This document shows, in pieces, positions 10,401 to 18,909 of a stretch of DNA of 64,000 nucleotides. The notes below the pieces were generated by a model. It made no database searches, was not told the DNA's origin, and worked only from the letters and a program-made list of their open reading frames with translations. The translations under genes were made by a program, and so were the position numbers. This DNA is from Bacteroides sp. 51 (GTDB lineage: Bacteria; Bacteroidota; Bacteroidia; Bacteroidales; Bacteroidaceae). Each line of letters begins with the position of its first letter. Within the stretch, counting starts at the first letter, position 1. The stretch lies in NCBI RefSeq assembly GCF_010500965.1, contig NZ_QVMI01000006.1:95977-159976 (forward strand), read 5' to 3'.

Positions 10401-11159
10401 GATAAAGTAAAAGGCAAACTGGTGTTGAAGCTAACAGAAAACGGTGTACCTGTTTCGGAAAACGAATACGAGCTATTATTCGCTCAAAAAGAATGGAATA
10501 CTGGTAAAGTAATGGAAGGTAAGAAAATCATGTTGTTAGATAAGGCCGGTACACAAGATGATCTTCGCTTTCTGGGTGTTAACTATCAGTCGGTTACCTC
10601 TGTCAAAGAGATGCTTGATGCCAAACGCAAAGCCGATCTTTGTGTGATCTCGGGTTTGACGACCTGCACGGACGAAGAAGCAAAACTTCTGCGTATTTAT
10701 CAGTCAAACGGTGGAAAATTGCTTTTCCTCAACAGCAAGGAAACAGCCCGTAGTGTTTACCCTGAATATATAACAGATTGGATTATCCCTACCGAGGGCG
10801 ACATCGTAATCATGGAGCGTAATGATGCCCCGGTATTCGATGATATTGATGTATTGGAATTGCGCTACTTCAACAATAACAAACGTGAAATTCCATTGGC
10901 TTGTAACGCTACACTGAAAGCCGTTCGCCACGAGAACGTAACGGAACTGGCGGGACAAATGAAGATTCATGCATATATCGACGGCGGTAAACCGGAAGAC
11001 CGTATTGAACGCATAGAGTCTATGCGTGGACTGACGTTACTGCAAATCTCCGATGGCAAAGGAAAGTCCCTTGTTTCGACGTTATGTACCGAAAAGGCAA
11101 CTACCGACCCTATTGCAGGTAAGCTGTTGGTGAATATGATGAATGAGTTGCTGAAATAA
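7470..11159 (+). CDS. large GH2 glycosidase with N-terminal LamG-like domain
   Basis: Secreted, probably periplasmic, retaining exo-glycosidase of 1229 residues, larger than typical GH2 enzymes. A signal peptide (MNKIHKLFLACVCAAFPLAAW) is followed by a jelly-roll domain of the LamG/3-keto-disaccharide-hydrolase type (about 25-195; WKNYTMSFKAR, VPGEWYKMKVEV). The GH2 sugar-binding and immunoglobulin-like domains come next, then the TIM barrel. Glu696 in VNNE is the expected acid/base and Glu797 in ISQE the likely nucleophile. The C-terminal third adds a region with a DLCVISGL segment that resembles a GATase-like domain, as in some beta-galactosidases. Specificity (galactosidase, glucuronidase or mannosidase type) cannot be read. 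It is separated from the susCD operon by a terminator, so it probably has its own promoter. Confidence 0.88.
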   Translation: MNKIHKLFLACVCAAFPLAAWTQTTWSNDFSNLNESLKTVGRGTCSIVDGIFRSQGSYALFGNPEWKNYTMSFKARAPKGADQVQIWAGFRTHNRFDRYVVGIKGGLQDDLYLMRTGYMGTDEFMGIRPLGFHPVPGEWYKMKVEVCGSRIRVFLNDEKLPYIDLEDKNGSLAPSGEVALGGGWIETEFDDLTITPLPEDALKDVRVAEYHKVATPQEKENKRRSERAGYSPVKLETLTGSRTDINLDGNWLFMPDYQLDDKDKAVSAQTDDQDWHVMTVPNFWTPIRIWLHGETMPSPTGPQPKGVSDTYYQQETDRCENYTFDYRRLKYAWYRQWLELPAEVDGKNLTLTFDAVSKLADIYINGTLAKSHLGMFGEIQVDGSKLLKPGKNLIAVKVTRKLDGSEAEAADAIDFFYSSVRESEQEDAKVAVKKDALLKEIAHGFYGDEPAGIWQPVKLTVTSPVKVEDAFIKPALSGATFDVTVKNHDNKKTQFDLYTDIIDKETGSTLYSGLSLQKLVLNGSEEKMVTYSIDDLKPRLWTPQHPNLYDFRFRLVAAKGAELDCLTETSGFRTFEVKEGLFFLNGNRYWLRGGNHIPFALAPNDQNLANTFMQLMKQGNADVTRTHTTPWNKLWMGAADTNGIGVSFEGTWSWLMIHSTPIPDRRLIDMWRDEFLGLLKKYRNHPSLLFWTVNNEMKFYDNDNDLERAKEKFRIISDVVKEMRRIDPTRPICFDSNYQAKGKKEKFGADFMASVDDGDIDDMHGYYNWYDYSLFRFFNGEFQQRFKLPNRPLISQEMSTGYPNNETGHPTRSYQLIHQNPYTLIGYEAYDWADPASFLKVQSFITGELAEAFRRSDDQGSGIIHFAYMTWFRQCYNYQNIEPWPTYYALQRALQPVLVSAELWGRNLYAGEKLTTRFYVVNDREDGTDLQPSVLRWELQDETGKRLIGGSEEIPAVKHYRRHYIEPEIYLPAHLPSDKVKGKLVLKLTENGVPVSENEYELLFAQKEWNTGKVMEGKKIMLLDKAGTQDDLRFLGVNYQSVTSVKEMLDAKRKADLCVISGLTTCTDEEAKLLRIYQSNGGKLLFLNSKETARSVYPEYITDWIIPTEGDIVIMERNDAPVFDDIDVLELRYFNNNKREIPLACNATLKAVRHENVTELAGQMKIHAYIDGGKPEDRIERIESMRGLTLLQISDGKGKSLVSTLCTEKATTDPIAGKLLVNMMNELLK

Positions 11160-11188
11160 AAGGAATATTGGTCGTATATTTTATATGT

Positions 11189-11227
11189 GAGAGTGTGTCG
11201 TAAAATGACACTTATGACACACCTCTC
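11189..11227 (+). terminator. possible hairpin terminator after the GH2 gene
   Basis: GAGAGTGTGTCGTAA (11189-11203) pairs imperfectly with 11212-11227 around an 8-nt loop, starting 30 nt after the GH2 stop. There is no clear T run after it, so termination efficiency is uncertain. Confidence 0.4.
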
Positions 11228-11303
11228 TCATTATATGCTTAAATAAGAGGTTTGATAGTGTAATTTACTAAAATAATGGTTTCGTTTATATTATTGATAA
11301 TGA

Positions 11304-11519
11304 AGATTTACAAATATAGGATATACTCGTGGTTTTATAGTTGTATTTGTCGGAACATATGAATATCTTCAAAAAAGAGAAATACACAAGAATACATATC
11401 TTTATCGTGACTCCGAATTTGACGGATCTGTACTGTTTTATAAACTCGATGGATTATTTATAAACGGCTGGGTATATTCTAATGGAAAGATTGTCCAGAA
11501 TCAATTTACATTTTGTTAG
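11304..11519 (+). pseudogene. remnant of an unidentified coding sequence
   Basis: Seventy-one codons are open from 11304 to a TAG at 11517, with no ATG in frame. The translation looks protein-like, with segments GFIVVFVGTYEYLQK, FYKLDGLFINGWVYSNGK and a QFTFC end. Just upstream, another frame gives a short stretch (NNGFVYIIDNED) ending in TAG, as if one or more frameshifts broke an older gene. I do not recognise the family. It may instead be chance, given the AT-rich sequence. Confidence 0.35.
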
Positions 11520-11845
11520 TTCTGCTCCAAAACGTTTCAAATAGCCTACCTTTGTTCGTGAACTGAAAAATGCTCCGTATTTGTTGTTTGGTGAATGCAA
11601 AATGATAGTTTGTTTGGGTTTTGTGTGTTTAATTGCTGGAATGTGTTTTTGTTTTATTTTATTTAGTTTGGTAATTTGTTTGTTTTCTATCAATATGACT
11701 TTCTTGGACTCTTGGTAAAAGCGATTGAAATAGGAAATATAACTTTAAAATTCACTCTTCTTCCCGAGTCTTTCCTCTTTTCCTGCTCGAAAAAATGGAA
11801 TTAAAACCTTTTTATCCCTCTTGTTTGTTCCTTCCTGTTTTCTTG

Positions 11846-12058
11846 TTAAACACATGGGCTTGCTACGTTAACACGTCAACTTTCTACAGTAACGCGGTGA
11901 GTAGTCACACTTAACACGGCGTGTGGTAGTTATTAACACCACAGTTGACCTGTTATACCAGAGAGTTAGCTTGTTAAACAAGAAAATAAGAGAGAACTAT
12001 CAGGATATTCCGGTTTTTTATCAGCGAATTAGCCCGTTTGAGTTGAAAAAGCACTTTT
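11846..12058. repeat. degenerate 20-22 bp phased repeat array
   Basis: TTAACAC-like octamers begin at 11846, 11868, 11889 (GTAACGCG), 11911, 11933, 11953 and 11974, i.e. every 20-22 bp. The translated frame continues the 21-bp period to about 12058 as loosely similar heptapeptides (LLYQRVS, LLNKKIR, ENYQDIP, VFYQRIS). Units are diverged, so this is an old or weak tandem repeat. Two helical turns separate successive motifs. Confidence 0.5.
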
Positions 12059-12310
12059 TCCTCTCTTTTTTAGCTGAAATTCTTCTTTTAGATAATAAAC
12101 AAATCGGCTCTAGACTTATTCTGGAGCGTATCTTGCACTTTAAATGGATGAAAATTGTTATTGGGGGATTGTCATAAAGAGAATAAAATGATAAAAAACG
12201 AATCAATTTGATGATTATATTTGCAAATACGGATCGATTAGATATTTTTCAAAACACTTAAAAAATAGATTCTAAGAGTCAGAATAGCAGAAGTTTGTGC
12301 GTAAATACAA

Positions 12311-12360
12311 AATCCCTCAGATTTTAATGTTGCCTCGGAGCAACTAAAACCTGAAGGATT
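12311..12360 (-). terminator. terminator of the sulfatase/GH operon (minus strand)
   Basis: Arms 12311-12333 and 12340-12360 form an imperfect stem of about 20 bp with a short loop (CTCGGA). Read on the minus strand, it lies about 100 nt past the sulfatase stop and runs into GGGATTTTGTATTTAC, a T-rich tail. This fits an intrinsic terminator for the seven-gene operon. Confidence 0.65.
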
Positions 12361-12456
12361 AATGTTAAGTTTGAATGATCTTCTTAAAATAAAAGCCGTA
12401 ATGACTTGAATTGTAAACAGAATTCAGACTTAAGACGTTTAATCGTCTGCTTTCTT

Positions 12457-14127
12457 CTACGGTGCAGGCAGAACCATGCATCGCTTAGCCCATGCTCCGT
12501 ATTTATCTTTCATCTCAGCCAGTTTTTCAGGATATTGTCCAGCAACATTCCTTAATTCCGTTCGGTCATTATTCAGGTTATAGAGTTCCCATTTCTGGTT
12601 CTTTCCAGCTTTTTGAACGATCTTCCACCCATCATTTCCGACAAAAGCTTTTTCATTGAAATGTTCAAATCCGATATAGTCATGACCTTCGCGAGTACCG
12701 GTTTTGAAAATAGGGTTGAGGCTTTTACCTTCCAGCGGAATAATCGTTTTTCCCTGATATGTTGTAGGATATCCGGCACCAGCCAGATCAATGCAAGTAG
12801 CCATAATATCCATTACATGTCCCATTTCCGAAGTGATTGCTCCTTTCGGTTGTTCAATGCCTTTTGGCCAATGGGCAATCATTGGGGTGCAAACACCGCC
12901 TTCATATTCGCGTGCTTTCCAGAAACGGAAAGGTGTATTGGCCACGTTTGCCCATGCTGCACCTATGGATGCAAATGTAGTTTCCGGACCGGGGAGCACT
13001 TCTTTGTTCTTCGGATAGATAATTTCGCGACCATCCCGGGTCAGATCCGGCCTGTCGTTTTCTCCCGGTGGGTAATTCTGGCAATTCTCGCTACTGCAAC
13101 CATTATCGGACAGGAACAGGATTAAGGTATTCTCGTATTCACCGTTCGCTTTTAAGGCTGCAACCAATTCGCCAATTCCCTGATCCATCCGGTCAATCAT
13201 GGCTGCATGAACGGCCATGGCATGCGCATCCCATTCCTGGTGGGGATTCTCTTCCCAGCTATCATTAAACTGGCGGGGAGAAAGGAAATCATCGGCATCT
13301 CCGAAAATGCCAAGCTCTTTCATTCGTTCGTAACGTTTTTCACGAATGGCGTCCCAACCTACTTTATAAGTATCTTTATATTTGGCAATATCTTCGGGTA
13401 AAGCATGTAGCGGCCAGTGGGGTGCAGTATATGACAAGTACATGAAAAATGGCTTGTCTGATTTTGCATAACGGTTTACATAGGATATGGCCGAATCACT
13501 AAGTGCTGTTGTTATATAGTAATCTTCTGGGACCTCGCGTATGGGCTCCTCTCCGTTGACCAGACTAAACGGGTCGAAGTAATTCACCACACCGTAAATT
13601 ACCCCGTAATAATCTTCAAATCCCCGGCTTGTAGGATAATATTTTCTATCAGCGAAATCCGGATGATATACCTGGTGGGCCAACCATTCCCGCTGATCGG
13701 GTTGGAGCGGAGTTTCTGCCACATGCCATTTTCCAATCATTCCGGTTTGATAACCATTTTCTTTCAGCACCTCTGCAATGGTGACTGCATTGTCTGATAA
13801 TTGTCCACGGTATCCGGGTAGATTTTGATTGAATGTCATGCGTCCTATTCCGGCCTGATGTTGGTATAATCCGGTTAAGAGCGAAGCGCGTGTGGGGCAA
13901 CTGCGGCTGCAATTGTAGAATTGGTTGAACCGTATGCCCTGGGCAGCCAGATTATCAAGATTAGGGGTCTGTATCTCGCTTCCGTAACAGGATAAATCGG
14001 AGTAACCGAGGTCATCGGCAAGAATAACGATGATATTGGGCCGGGCATCTTTCTGAGCTTTACAAGACATGGTCATTCCAGTCAGTAAAGCCAGCGAGCC
14101 CAGTTTAATAAATTGATCTCTTTTCAT
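12457..14127 (-). CDS. arylsulfatase, Cys-type (S1 family)
   Basis: Sulfate ester hydrolase of 556 residues, last gene of the minus-strand susCD operon. The N-terminus carries a probable lipoprotein signal (MTMSC, Cys about 21). The formylglycine site is Cys77 in C-P-T-R-A with the following LLTG signature (77-86). Metal ligands are visible as ADD (about 37-39) and SDNG (near residue 338), and the GKWH motif is present. The activating modification is expected from the anSME at 30048-31280. The 36-nt gap to the upstream GH43-like gene is consistent with co-transcription. The long C-terminal subdomain carries the substrate-specific residues, and I cannot name the sugar from sequence alone. Confidence 0.93.
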   Translation of the reverse strand: MKRDQFIKLGSLALLTGMTMSCKAQKDARPNIIVILADDLGYSDLSCYGSEIQTPNLDNLAAQGIRFNQFYNCSRSCPTRASLLTGLYQHQAGIGRMTFNQNLPGYRGQLSDNAVTIAEVLKENGYQTGMIGKWHVAETPLQPDQREWLAHQVYHPDFADRKYYPTSRGFEDYYGVIYGVVNYFDPFSLVNGEEPIREVPEDYYITTALSDSAISYVNRYAKSDKPFFMYLSYTAPHWPLHALPEDIAKYKDTYKVGWDAIREKRYERMKELGIFGDADDFLSPRQFNDSWEENPHQEWDAHAMAVHAAMIDRMDQGIGELVAALKANGEYENTLILFLSDNGCSSENCQNYPPGENDRPDLTRDGREIIYPKNKEVLPGPETTFASIGAAWANVANTPFRFWKAREYEGGVCTPMIAHWPKGIEQPKGAITSEMGHVMDIMATCIDLAGAGYPTTYQGKTIIPLEGKSLNPIFKTGTREGHDYIGFEHFNEKAFVGNDGWKIVQKAGKNQKWELYNLNNDRTELRNVAGQYPEKLAEMKDKYGAWAKRCMVLPAP

Positions 14128-14163
14128 GGTTTAAATATACGAAGAAAGTTTTACTATAAACTG

Positions 14164-15264
14164 TTAGCGAACGGACTTTTGAAATTTCTGAACTTCGTCC
14201 GGTCCGGGTACTGCATAGTGTGGATCTTTCGCCTGTATATACACATCTCCGTTGAGCTGAAGTTTAATTTCCAGAGGAACGATTGTAGTTCCCTGCTGAT
14301 TGATAGTATAGGCATTGTCGCTCAGATCGCGCTTCTGAATGTTTTTACTGTCTAGTGGTTTCGTATCCGCATTGTAGAAAGCTGTACACCACCAATTACC
14401 GTTTTTATCTTTAAAAGGTGTGCCATGTCCCAGAAAACGGCCCAAGAACCTGCGCTCAGAGAAAGGGCCGGTTGGACTATCGGATGTACAATAGTAAAGG
14501 TTATAAGAACCTTTTCGTCCTTTGTCGGTAGACCATGCCGTGCCTATGTATACATACTTCTTTCCAAATTTGAGCATGGTTGTTCCTTCATGTCCCATTT
14601 TCCGGTTGGCTGGGGTGATTTGTGTAGCCGGTCCGGAGAAGCCACTGAAATCTTTCTTCAGCGGGCGGATATAGAATTTATGAAATCCCCACAAGAGATA
14701 GGACTGTCCGTTATCATCCATAAAGAAAGAAGGGTCGTGCTTGTCCAGAAAAGTCTTGGGGTTGTGATTTGTCCATGGGGCTTTAATCTCGGGTCCGTTA
14801 GTCAAGGCAAGTCCGCTGACGAATTTGGGGCAATATACCATGAGCCAACGATTGCCTACCCAATGTAGTTCGGGTGCCCATAAACGTTGTTTCGACCAAT
14901 CTACCTGTACGCTATCTTTAAACAATGGGGTTTCTTTTAATGAAAAAGGAGAGTCCAGATATTCCCAATCAATCAGGTCTTTGCTGCGCCATACTTGCAT
15001 TTTATACCCTACGGCGCTTTTTTCTCCCAATCCGGTGTTATAATAATCGGTTTGTTCTTTGGGATCTTTGGGGAGTCGGGTGGTACCGGTGAGGTAATAG
15101 TAATCATCGGGTCCCAGAACAATATACGGATCACGAATCCAGCCGTCCTTGATGTGGACGGCTTTTTCGTGTTTGTCAATGGCTTTCAGCTTTTCATCGC
15201 CTCCCGCCTTTGCATGATTCGAGATAAAGAGTAGAATAGGTAAGATAAAGAGTAGCTTTTTCAT
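14164..15264 (-). CDS. GH43-like five-bladed beta-propeller glycosidase
   Basis: Secreted hydrolase of about 366 residues. The ATG at 15264 gives the clean signal peptide MKKLLFILPILLF; an upstream in-frame ATG at 15300 would sit inside the GH2 gene and is rejected. The three acids expected of GH43/GH117-type propellers are visible (numbering from 15264): Asp45 in IRDP (base), Asp177 in KHDPSF (pKa modulator) and Glu226 in GHEGTT (acid), with WAPELHW between. The start lies 4 nt past the GH2 stop, so translation is probably coupled. Likely substrates are terminal arabinose, xylose, galactose or anhydrogalactose in a sulfated glycan; the subfamily is not resolved. Confidence 0.82.
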   Translation of the reverse strand: MKKLLFILPILLFISNHAKAGGDEKLKAIDKHEKAVHIKDGWIRDPYIVLGPDDYYYLTGTTRLPKDPKEQTDYYNTGLGEKSAVGYKMQVWRSKDLIDWEYLDSPFSLKETPLFKDSVQVDWSKQRLWAPELHWVGNRWLMVYCPKFVSGLALTNGPEIKAPWTNHNPKTFLDKHDPSFFMDDNGQSYLLWGFHKFYIRPLKKDFSGFSGPATQITPANRKMGHEGTTMLKFGKKYVYIGTAWSTDKGRKGSYNLYYCTSDSPTGPFSERRFLGRFLGHGTPFKDKNGNWWCTAFYNADTKPLDSKNIQKRDLSDNAYTINQQGTTIVPLEIKLQLNGDVYIQAKDPHYAVPGPDEVQKFQKSVR

Positions 15265-15268
15265 TTCA

Positions 15269-17140
15269 TTACTTTTGAGGTTCTTTACTAAAAATAGCAT
15301 GTATCCGCTTTATGTCGAATTTAGGAGTGCGGTCATAATAATAAAGACCATTCTGTTCCTGTTCCACATCAGTGAGTTGCGTATAGCAATATCCCCACAT
15401 GTGCTCTTGCAAATCCAGTAAAGCATCTATTTGCCCTTCCAGACGGGTATAGAATTCTTTCAGCGTTCTTGGTGGGTCGCCATAGCCCCAGGATTGATTC
15501 TTTACATTAGTGGCCACTTCGTTTTCCTGATTCTTTGCCCACTTAATGCCACCGAATTCATCAATCATATACGGAATATCACCTTTATATTCAGGGAAGA
15601 TATAGTGATTGAAATCTTTTAATGAATTGAACCCAATGTTGAGTGTCGGTAGCTGGGTCTTCCGGCGTTGCGTCTGGAAGTACTCTCCATTATCATAAAC
15701 TATCTTTTTCAGCTTTCCCGGATCTTGCTCATAATGGTGTATCGTCCATATATCTGTTTTGATATGCGCTCCACCGCTGGCGGTATTCACCGGACGGGTA
15801 TTGTCCAGTGCTTTGGTGATGTTATACAGATCTTCCACAAAACGGGGATATTGCACTCTGTCGGGCCAGAACTCTTCGTTCAACGGTGTCCAGATCAATA
15901 GCGAGGGGTGGTTGCGGTCGCGCAGCACCAGTTCGCTCCATTCGGTGATGAAGTTCCGGGCCACTTCTATGTTGTTGGCATCCATTCCCCAGCTCGGTGC
16001 TTCGCCCCAGGTGATATATCCTAACTTATCCGCCCAATAATAGAAACGTTCTTCAAAAGCTTTCTGATGTAAACGTGCTCCGTTGAATCCGATTTCCATA
16101 GAGATTTCAATATCACGCTTCAATGCTTCGTCCGACGGGGCAGTCCATATACCATCCGGGTAAAATCCCTGATCCAGTACCAGACGTTGATAGTACGGCT
16201 CATTGTTCAGGTAAATCTTTTTCCCTTCGATATGCACCTTCCGCATACCTGCATAGGAGCGGACTTCGTCTATGACTTTTCCCTTCATATCTGTTACCTG
16301 ATACGTAATATCATATAAAAAAGGAGATTCGGGACTCCAATGCTTCGCATTCTTTATCGGAAGAACAACCATCGAACTGTTCGTGGCCTTAACGGTTTTC
16401 TGTGCCACTGTTTTATTACCATCTTTTACAAGAATGTTCAATTCATTTTGGCTATCGTTATAAAAACGAGGTTGAATGACCAGTTGGTTTTGATCAATAT
16501 CCGTCAGGATATAGGCAGATTGTAATCCTTCCGACGCTACGGCTTCCATCCATACGGTTTGCCAGATACCGGTAGTGCGGGTATAATTGCAGCCGTAGGA
16601 TTCCAGTCGTAAGCATTGTTTCCCAGCCGATTGCTTGGCATTGCGGATATCGTTACTGGCATAAACTACCAGATTGTGGCTTTTACCCGCGGTTACCAAC
16701 CGGGTAATATCAAAGCTAAAGGAGGAGCTGCCGCCAAAATGCCGGCCTACGAACTTGCCGTCAATATAGACCTCAGAGTTGAAATAAACTGCTCCGAAGT
16801 TCAACATAATCTTTTTACCGTTCCAGTTTTGCGGTACATTGATTGTACGTTGATACCAAATGTGGTTGATAAAGTCCGTATATCCCACTCCGGATAGTTT
16901 GCTTTCCGGGCAAAAGGGAACGATGATCTTTCCATCGAATCCGGTGGCGGAAGGATAACCCTTTTCAAGACCGCTTCCGGAAAAGTCCAAGGTATAGTTC
17001 CATTCGCCATTTAGGTTGACCCAGTCCGCCCGCTCAAATTGCGGGCGTGGATATTCCGGACGGGGTTGTGCGGCTGAAATAGTCAGCACGCAGACGAATA
17101 AGTAAATTATAATAAAACCTATTGATTTCTTAATATTCAT
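15269..17140 (-). CDS. GH2 beta-glycosidase (623 residues)
   Basis: Retaining exo-glycosidase of the beta-galactosidase/beta-glucuronidase family, exported by an N-terminal signal peptide ending near ISAAQ. The sugar-binding jelly roll covers about 25-200 (DWVNLNGEWNY, ...GIWQTVW), then an Ig-like domain, then the TIM barrel with Glu422 in PLNEE (acid/base) and Glu528 in MIDEFGG (nucleophile). The short C-terminus lacks the extra domains of large LacZ proteins. It sits between a Cys-type sulfatase (13 nt away) and the GH43-like gene, so it probably acts on units freed of sulfate in the same pathway. Substrate specificity is unassigned. Confidence 0.92.
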   Translation of the reverse strand: MNIKKSIGFIIIYLFVCVLTISAAQPRPEYPRPQFERADWVNLNGEWNYTLDFSGSGLEKGYPSATGFDGKIIVPFCPESKLSGVGYTDFINHIWYQRTINVPQNWNGKKIMLNFGAVYFNSEVYIDGKFVGRHFGGSSSFSFDITRLVTAGKSHNLVVYASNDIRNAKQSAGKQCLRLESYGCNYTRTTGIWQTVWMEAVASEGLQSAYILTDIDQNQLVIQPRFYNDSQNELNILVKDGNKTVAQKTVKATNSSMVVLPIKNAKHWSPESPFLYDITYQVTDMKGKVIDEVRSYAGMRKVHIEGKKIYLNNEPYYQRLVLDQGFYPDGIWTAPSDEALKRDIEISMEIGFNGARLHQKAFEERFYYWADKLGYITWGEAPSWGMDANNIEVARNFITEWSELVLRDRNHPSLLIWTPLNEEFWPDRVQYPRFVEDLYNITKALDNTRPVNTASGGAHIKTDIWTIHHYEQDPGKLKKIVYDNGEYFQTQRRKTQLPTLNIGFNSLKDFNHYIFPEYKGDIPYMIDEFGGIKWAKNQENEVATNVKNQSWGYGDPPRTLKEFYTRLEGQIDALLDLQEHMWGYCYTQLTDVEQEQNGLYYYDRTPKFDIKRIHAIFSKEPQK

Positions 17141-17153
17141 AATTGAAAACTGA

Positions 17154-18884
17154 TTAATGATTAGCGGGACCTTTTAATTGGTGCGGCCACGGTTTTACAT
17201 GACAGCGGATAGCGAATTCTTCCCATTGTGCGGCCATCTCTTTTACTCTTTCAGGGTATTTTGCAGCCAGATCATGCTGTTCTGTACGGTCATTCTCCAT
17301 ATCATAAAGCGACCACGCACTTAATGGTATATCTTCGGTTTCTTCATGAGCGGATTTATAAACGAGCTTCCATTTCCCTGAACGAATGGCCCGGTTGCCT
17401 TCATGTTCCCAATACAGCGGACGGGTATAATTGAACTTGTCTTTACTGAAAGAGGGCATAAGGCTTATTCCCTGGTACGGCGTAATGTCGATACCCTTGA
17501 ATGTTTCCGGATAAGTGGATTGTGAAGCATCCAGGAAGGTAGCCATGATGTCCGGTAATTGTCCCGGCTGCCACCGTTTGTTGTTCTTAGAAGCTTTTAT
17601 CCTGGCTGGCCAGTGAACGATAAGTGGTGTGGATATACCGCCTTCGTGTACCCAATGTTTGTATTCCCTGAAAGGTGTGTTGCTGGCATATGCCCATCCT
17701 TTGCCGTAGGCAATATACGTGTCGGGACCTCCCGCCATGGTACCTACTCCCTGCATTACAGGACGTCCGTCGCGTGTGCGGTAAGGGATTAACCGGGTTT
17801 GCAGTTCATCTTTTTCCATGGGAATCAGTTCTTTTCCTTGGGGTACTTTTACTGCTGTAGGTTTCTGTGGCTGACGTCCCAGTGGTTCGGCACAGCCTCC
17901 GTTATCTTGCAGGAAGACAATGATGGTGTTTTCCAATTGGTTGGTTCTTTCGAGGTAACTCACCAGCCGACCGATGTTTTTATCCAGATTGGACACCATG
18001 CCTGCATATACTTCCATCAACCGGGTTTCGAATTTCTTGTCTTTAGCTTCGTCCCATTTACCGACGGTTTCGTCTATGCTCAGCGCCCATTTTTTATCCA
18101 GGATACCTTGTTGTTGCATCTTTTTATACTTCTCTTTCCGAAGCTCTTCCCAGCCCTGATCGAACCGGCCTTTATAGGGTTCTATATCTTCCTCTAGTAC
18201 CTGCATAGGCCAGTGAGCCGAGGTATAGGCTACATACATAAAGAACGGTTGCCGGTCGTTCCTCTTTTCCAGGAACTTGATTGCATTGTCGGTAATGGCG
18301 TTGGTATAATAGAACGTTTCCGGTTTATATTCCGGATCATTCTCCGGGGTGATGTATTCATTGCCACGGCATAAGGTTTGGGGATCATAGAAACTTCCTC
18401 CTCCGGCTATTGTTCCGTAGTAATGGTCGAACCCTCTTTGTAGCGGCCAATTATGCTTTGTTCCGTCTTTCTTCATAAAACGGGTCATGTGCCACTTGCC
18501 CACTGCAAATGTTTCGTATCCGTTGCTTTTCAGCACCTCACCAATGGTTACGCAGCTGTTATTCAAGTCGCCCCGATAACCATCTTCCCCCCGGTTATCG
18601 GTCATGTGGCCGATTCCGGTTTGGTGCGGATGCAATCCGGTCATTAAGCTGGCTCTGGACGGGCAGCTTCGGGCTGTGTTGTAGAATTGCATATATTGCA
18701 ATCCTTTATTCGCCAGATTGTCCAGTGCGGGAGTTTCAATCACTCCTCCGTAACAACCGATATCCGAATATCCCATGTCGTCGGACATGATGAGGATAAT
18801 ATTCGGTCTGTCCTGTGCCGTTACGCTTATCAATCCTGCACCGGAGAAAGCGCAGACTGTGGCTAATATATTTTTACCTTTCAT
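17154..18884 (-). CDS. arylsulfatase, Cys-type (S1 family)
   Basis: Sulfatase of about 576 residues. The start is placed at the ATG at 18884, giving MKGKNILATVCAFSGAG as signal peptide. The longer frame beginning at 18941 overlaps the preceding sulfatase and adds an implausible MLWMW extension. The formylglycine residue is Cys74 in C-P-S-R-A (numbering from 18884). MSDD and QDNGG supply metal ligands, and GKWHMTRF carries the conserved Lys/His. It resembles the 12457-14127 enzyme in the RSCP(S/T)RASL(L/M)TGL block and long C-terminus, suggesting paralogues with different positional specificity. It lies 25 nt after the Ser-type sulfatase in the same operon. Confidence 0.93.
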   Translation of the reverse strand: MKGKNILATVCAFSGAGLISVTAQDRPNIILIMSDDMGYSDIGCYGGVIETPALDNLANKGLQYMQFYNTARSCPSRASLMTGLHPHQTGIGHMTDNRGEDGYRGDLNNSCVTIGEVLKSNGYETFAVGKWHMTRFMKKDGTKHNWPLQRGFDHYYGTIAGGGSFYDPQTLCRGNEYITPENDPEYKPETFYYTNAITDNAIKFLEKRNDRQPFFMYVAYTSAHWPMQVLEEDIEPYKGRFDQGWEELRKEKYKKMQQQGILDKKWALSIDETVGKWDEAKDKKFETRLMEVYAGMVSNLDKNIGRLVSYLERTNQLENTIIVFLQDNGGCAEPLGRQPQKPTAVKVPQGKELIPMEKDELQTRLIPYRTRDGRPVMQGVGTMAGGPDTYIAYGKGWAYASNTPFREYKHWVHEGGISTPLIVHWPARIKASKNNKRWQPGQLPDIMATFLDASQSTYPETFKGIDITPYQGISLMPSFSKDKFNYTRPLYWEHEGNRAIRSGKWKLVYKSAHEETEDIPLSAWSLYDMENDRTEQHDLAAKYPERVKEMAAQWEEFAIRCHVKPWPHQLKGPANH

Positions 18885-18909
18885 ATCAATATTTGTTTTA
18901 AAATGGATC

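Larger units (their letters stand above)
11160..12456. other. 1.3-kb region without an intact gene
   Basis: No complete gene is supported. The region holds a hairpin after the GH2 gene (11189-11227), a decayed reading frame (11304-11519), a degenerate phased repeat array (about 11846-12058) and a terminator-like hairpin for the minus-strand operon (12311-12360). It is AT-rich compared with the flanking genes. An 84-codon plus-strand frame with a GTG start (11923-12177) is largely the translation of the repeat array. Confidence 0.6.

Noticed and set aside
11547-11554. TACCTTTG, a match to the Bacteroides -7 promoter box
   Set aside because: No TTTG lies at the expected distance upstream and no gene follows on that strand, so it is probably a chance match.
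11923-12177. 84-codon plus-strand open frame with GTG start
   Set aside because: Its first half is the translation of the phased repeat array, and there is no recognisable domain or ribosome-binding context.
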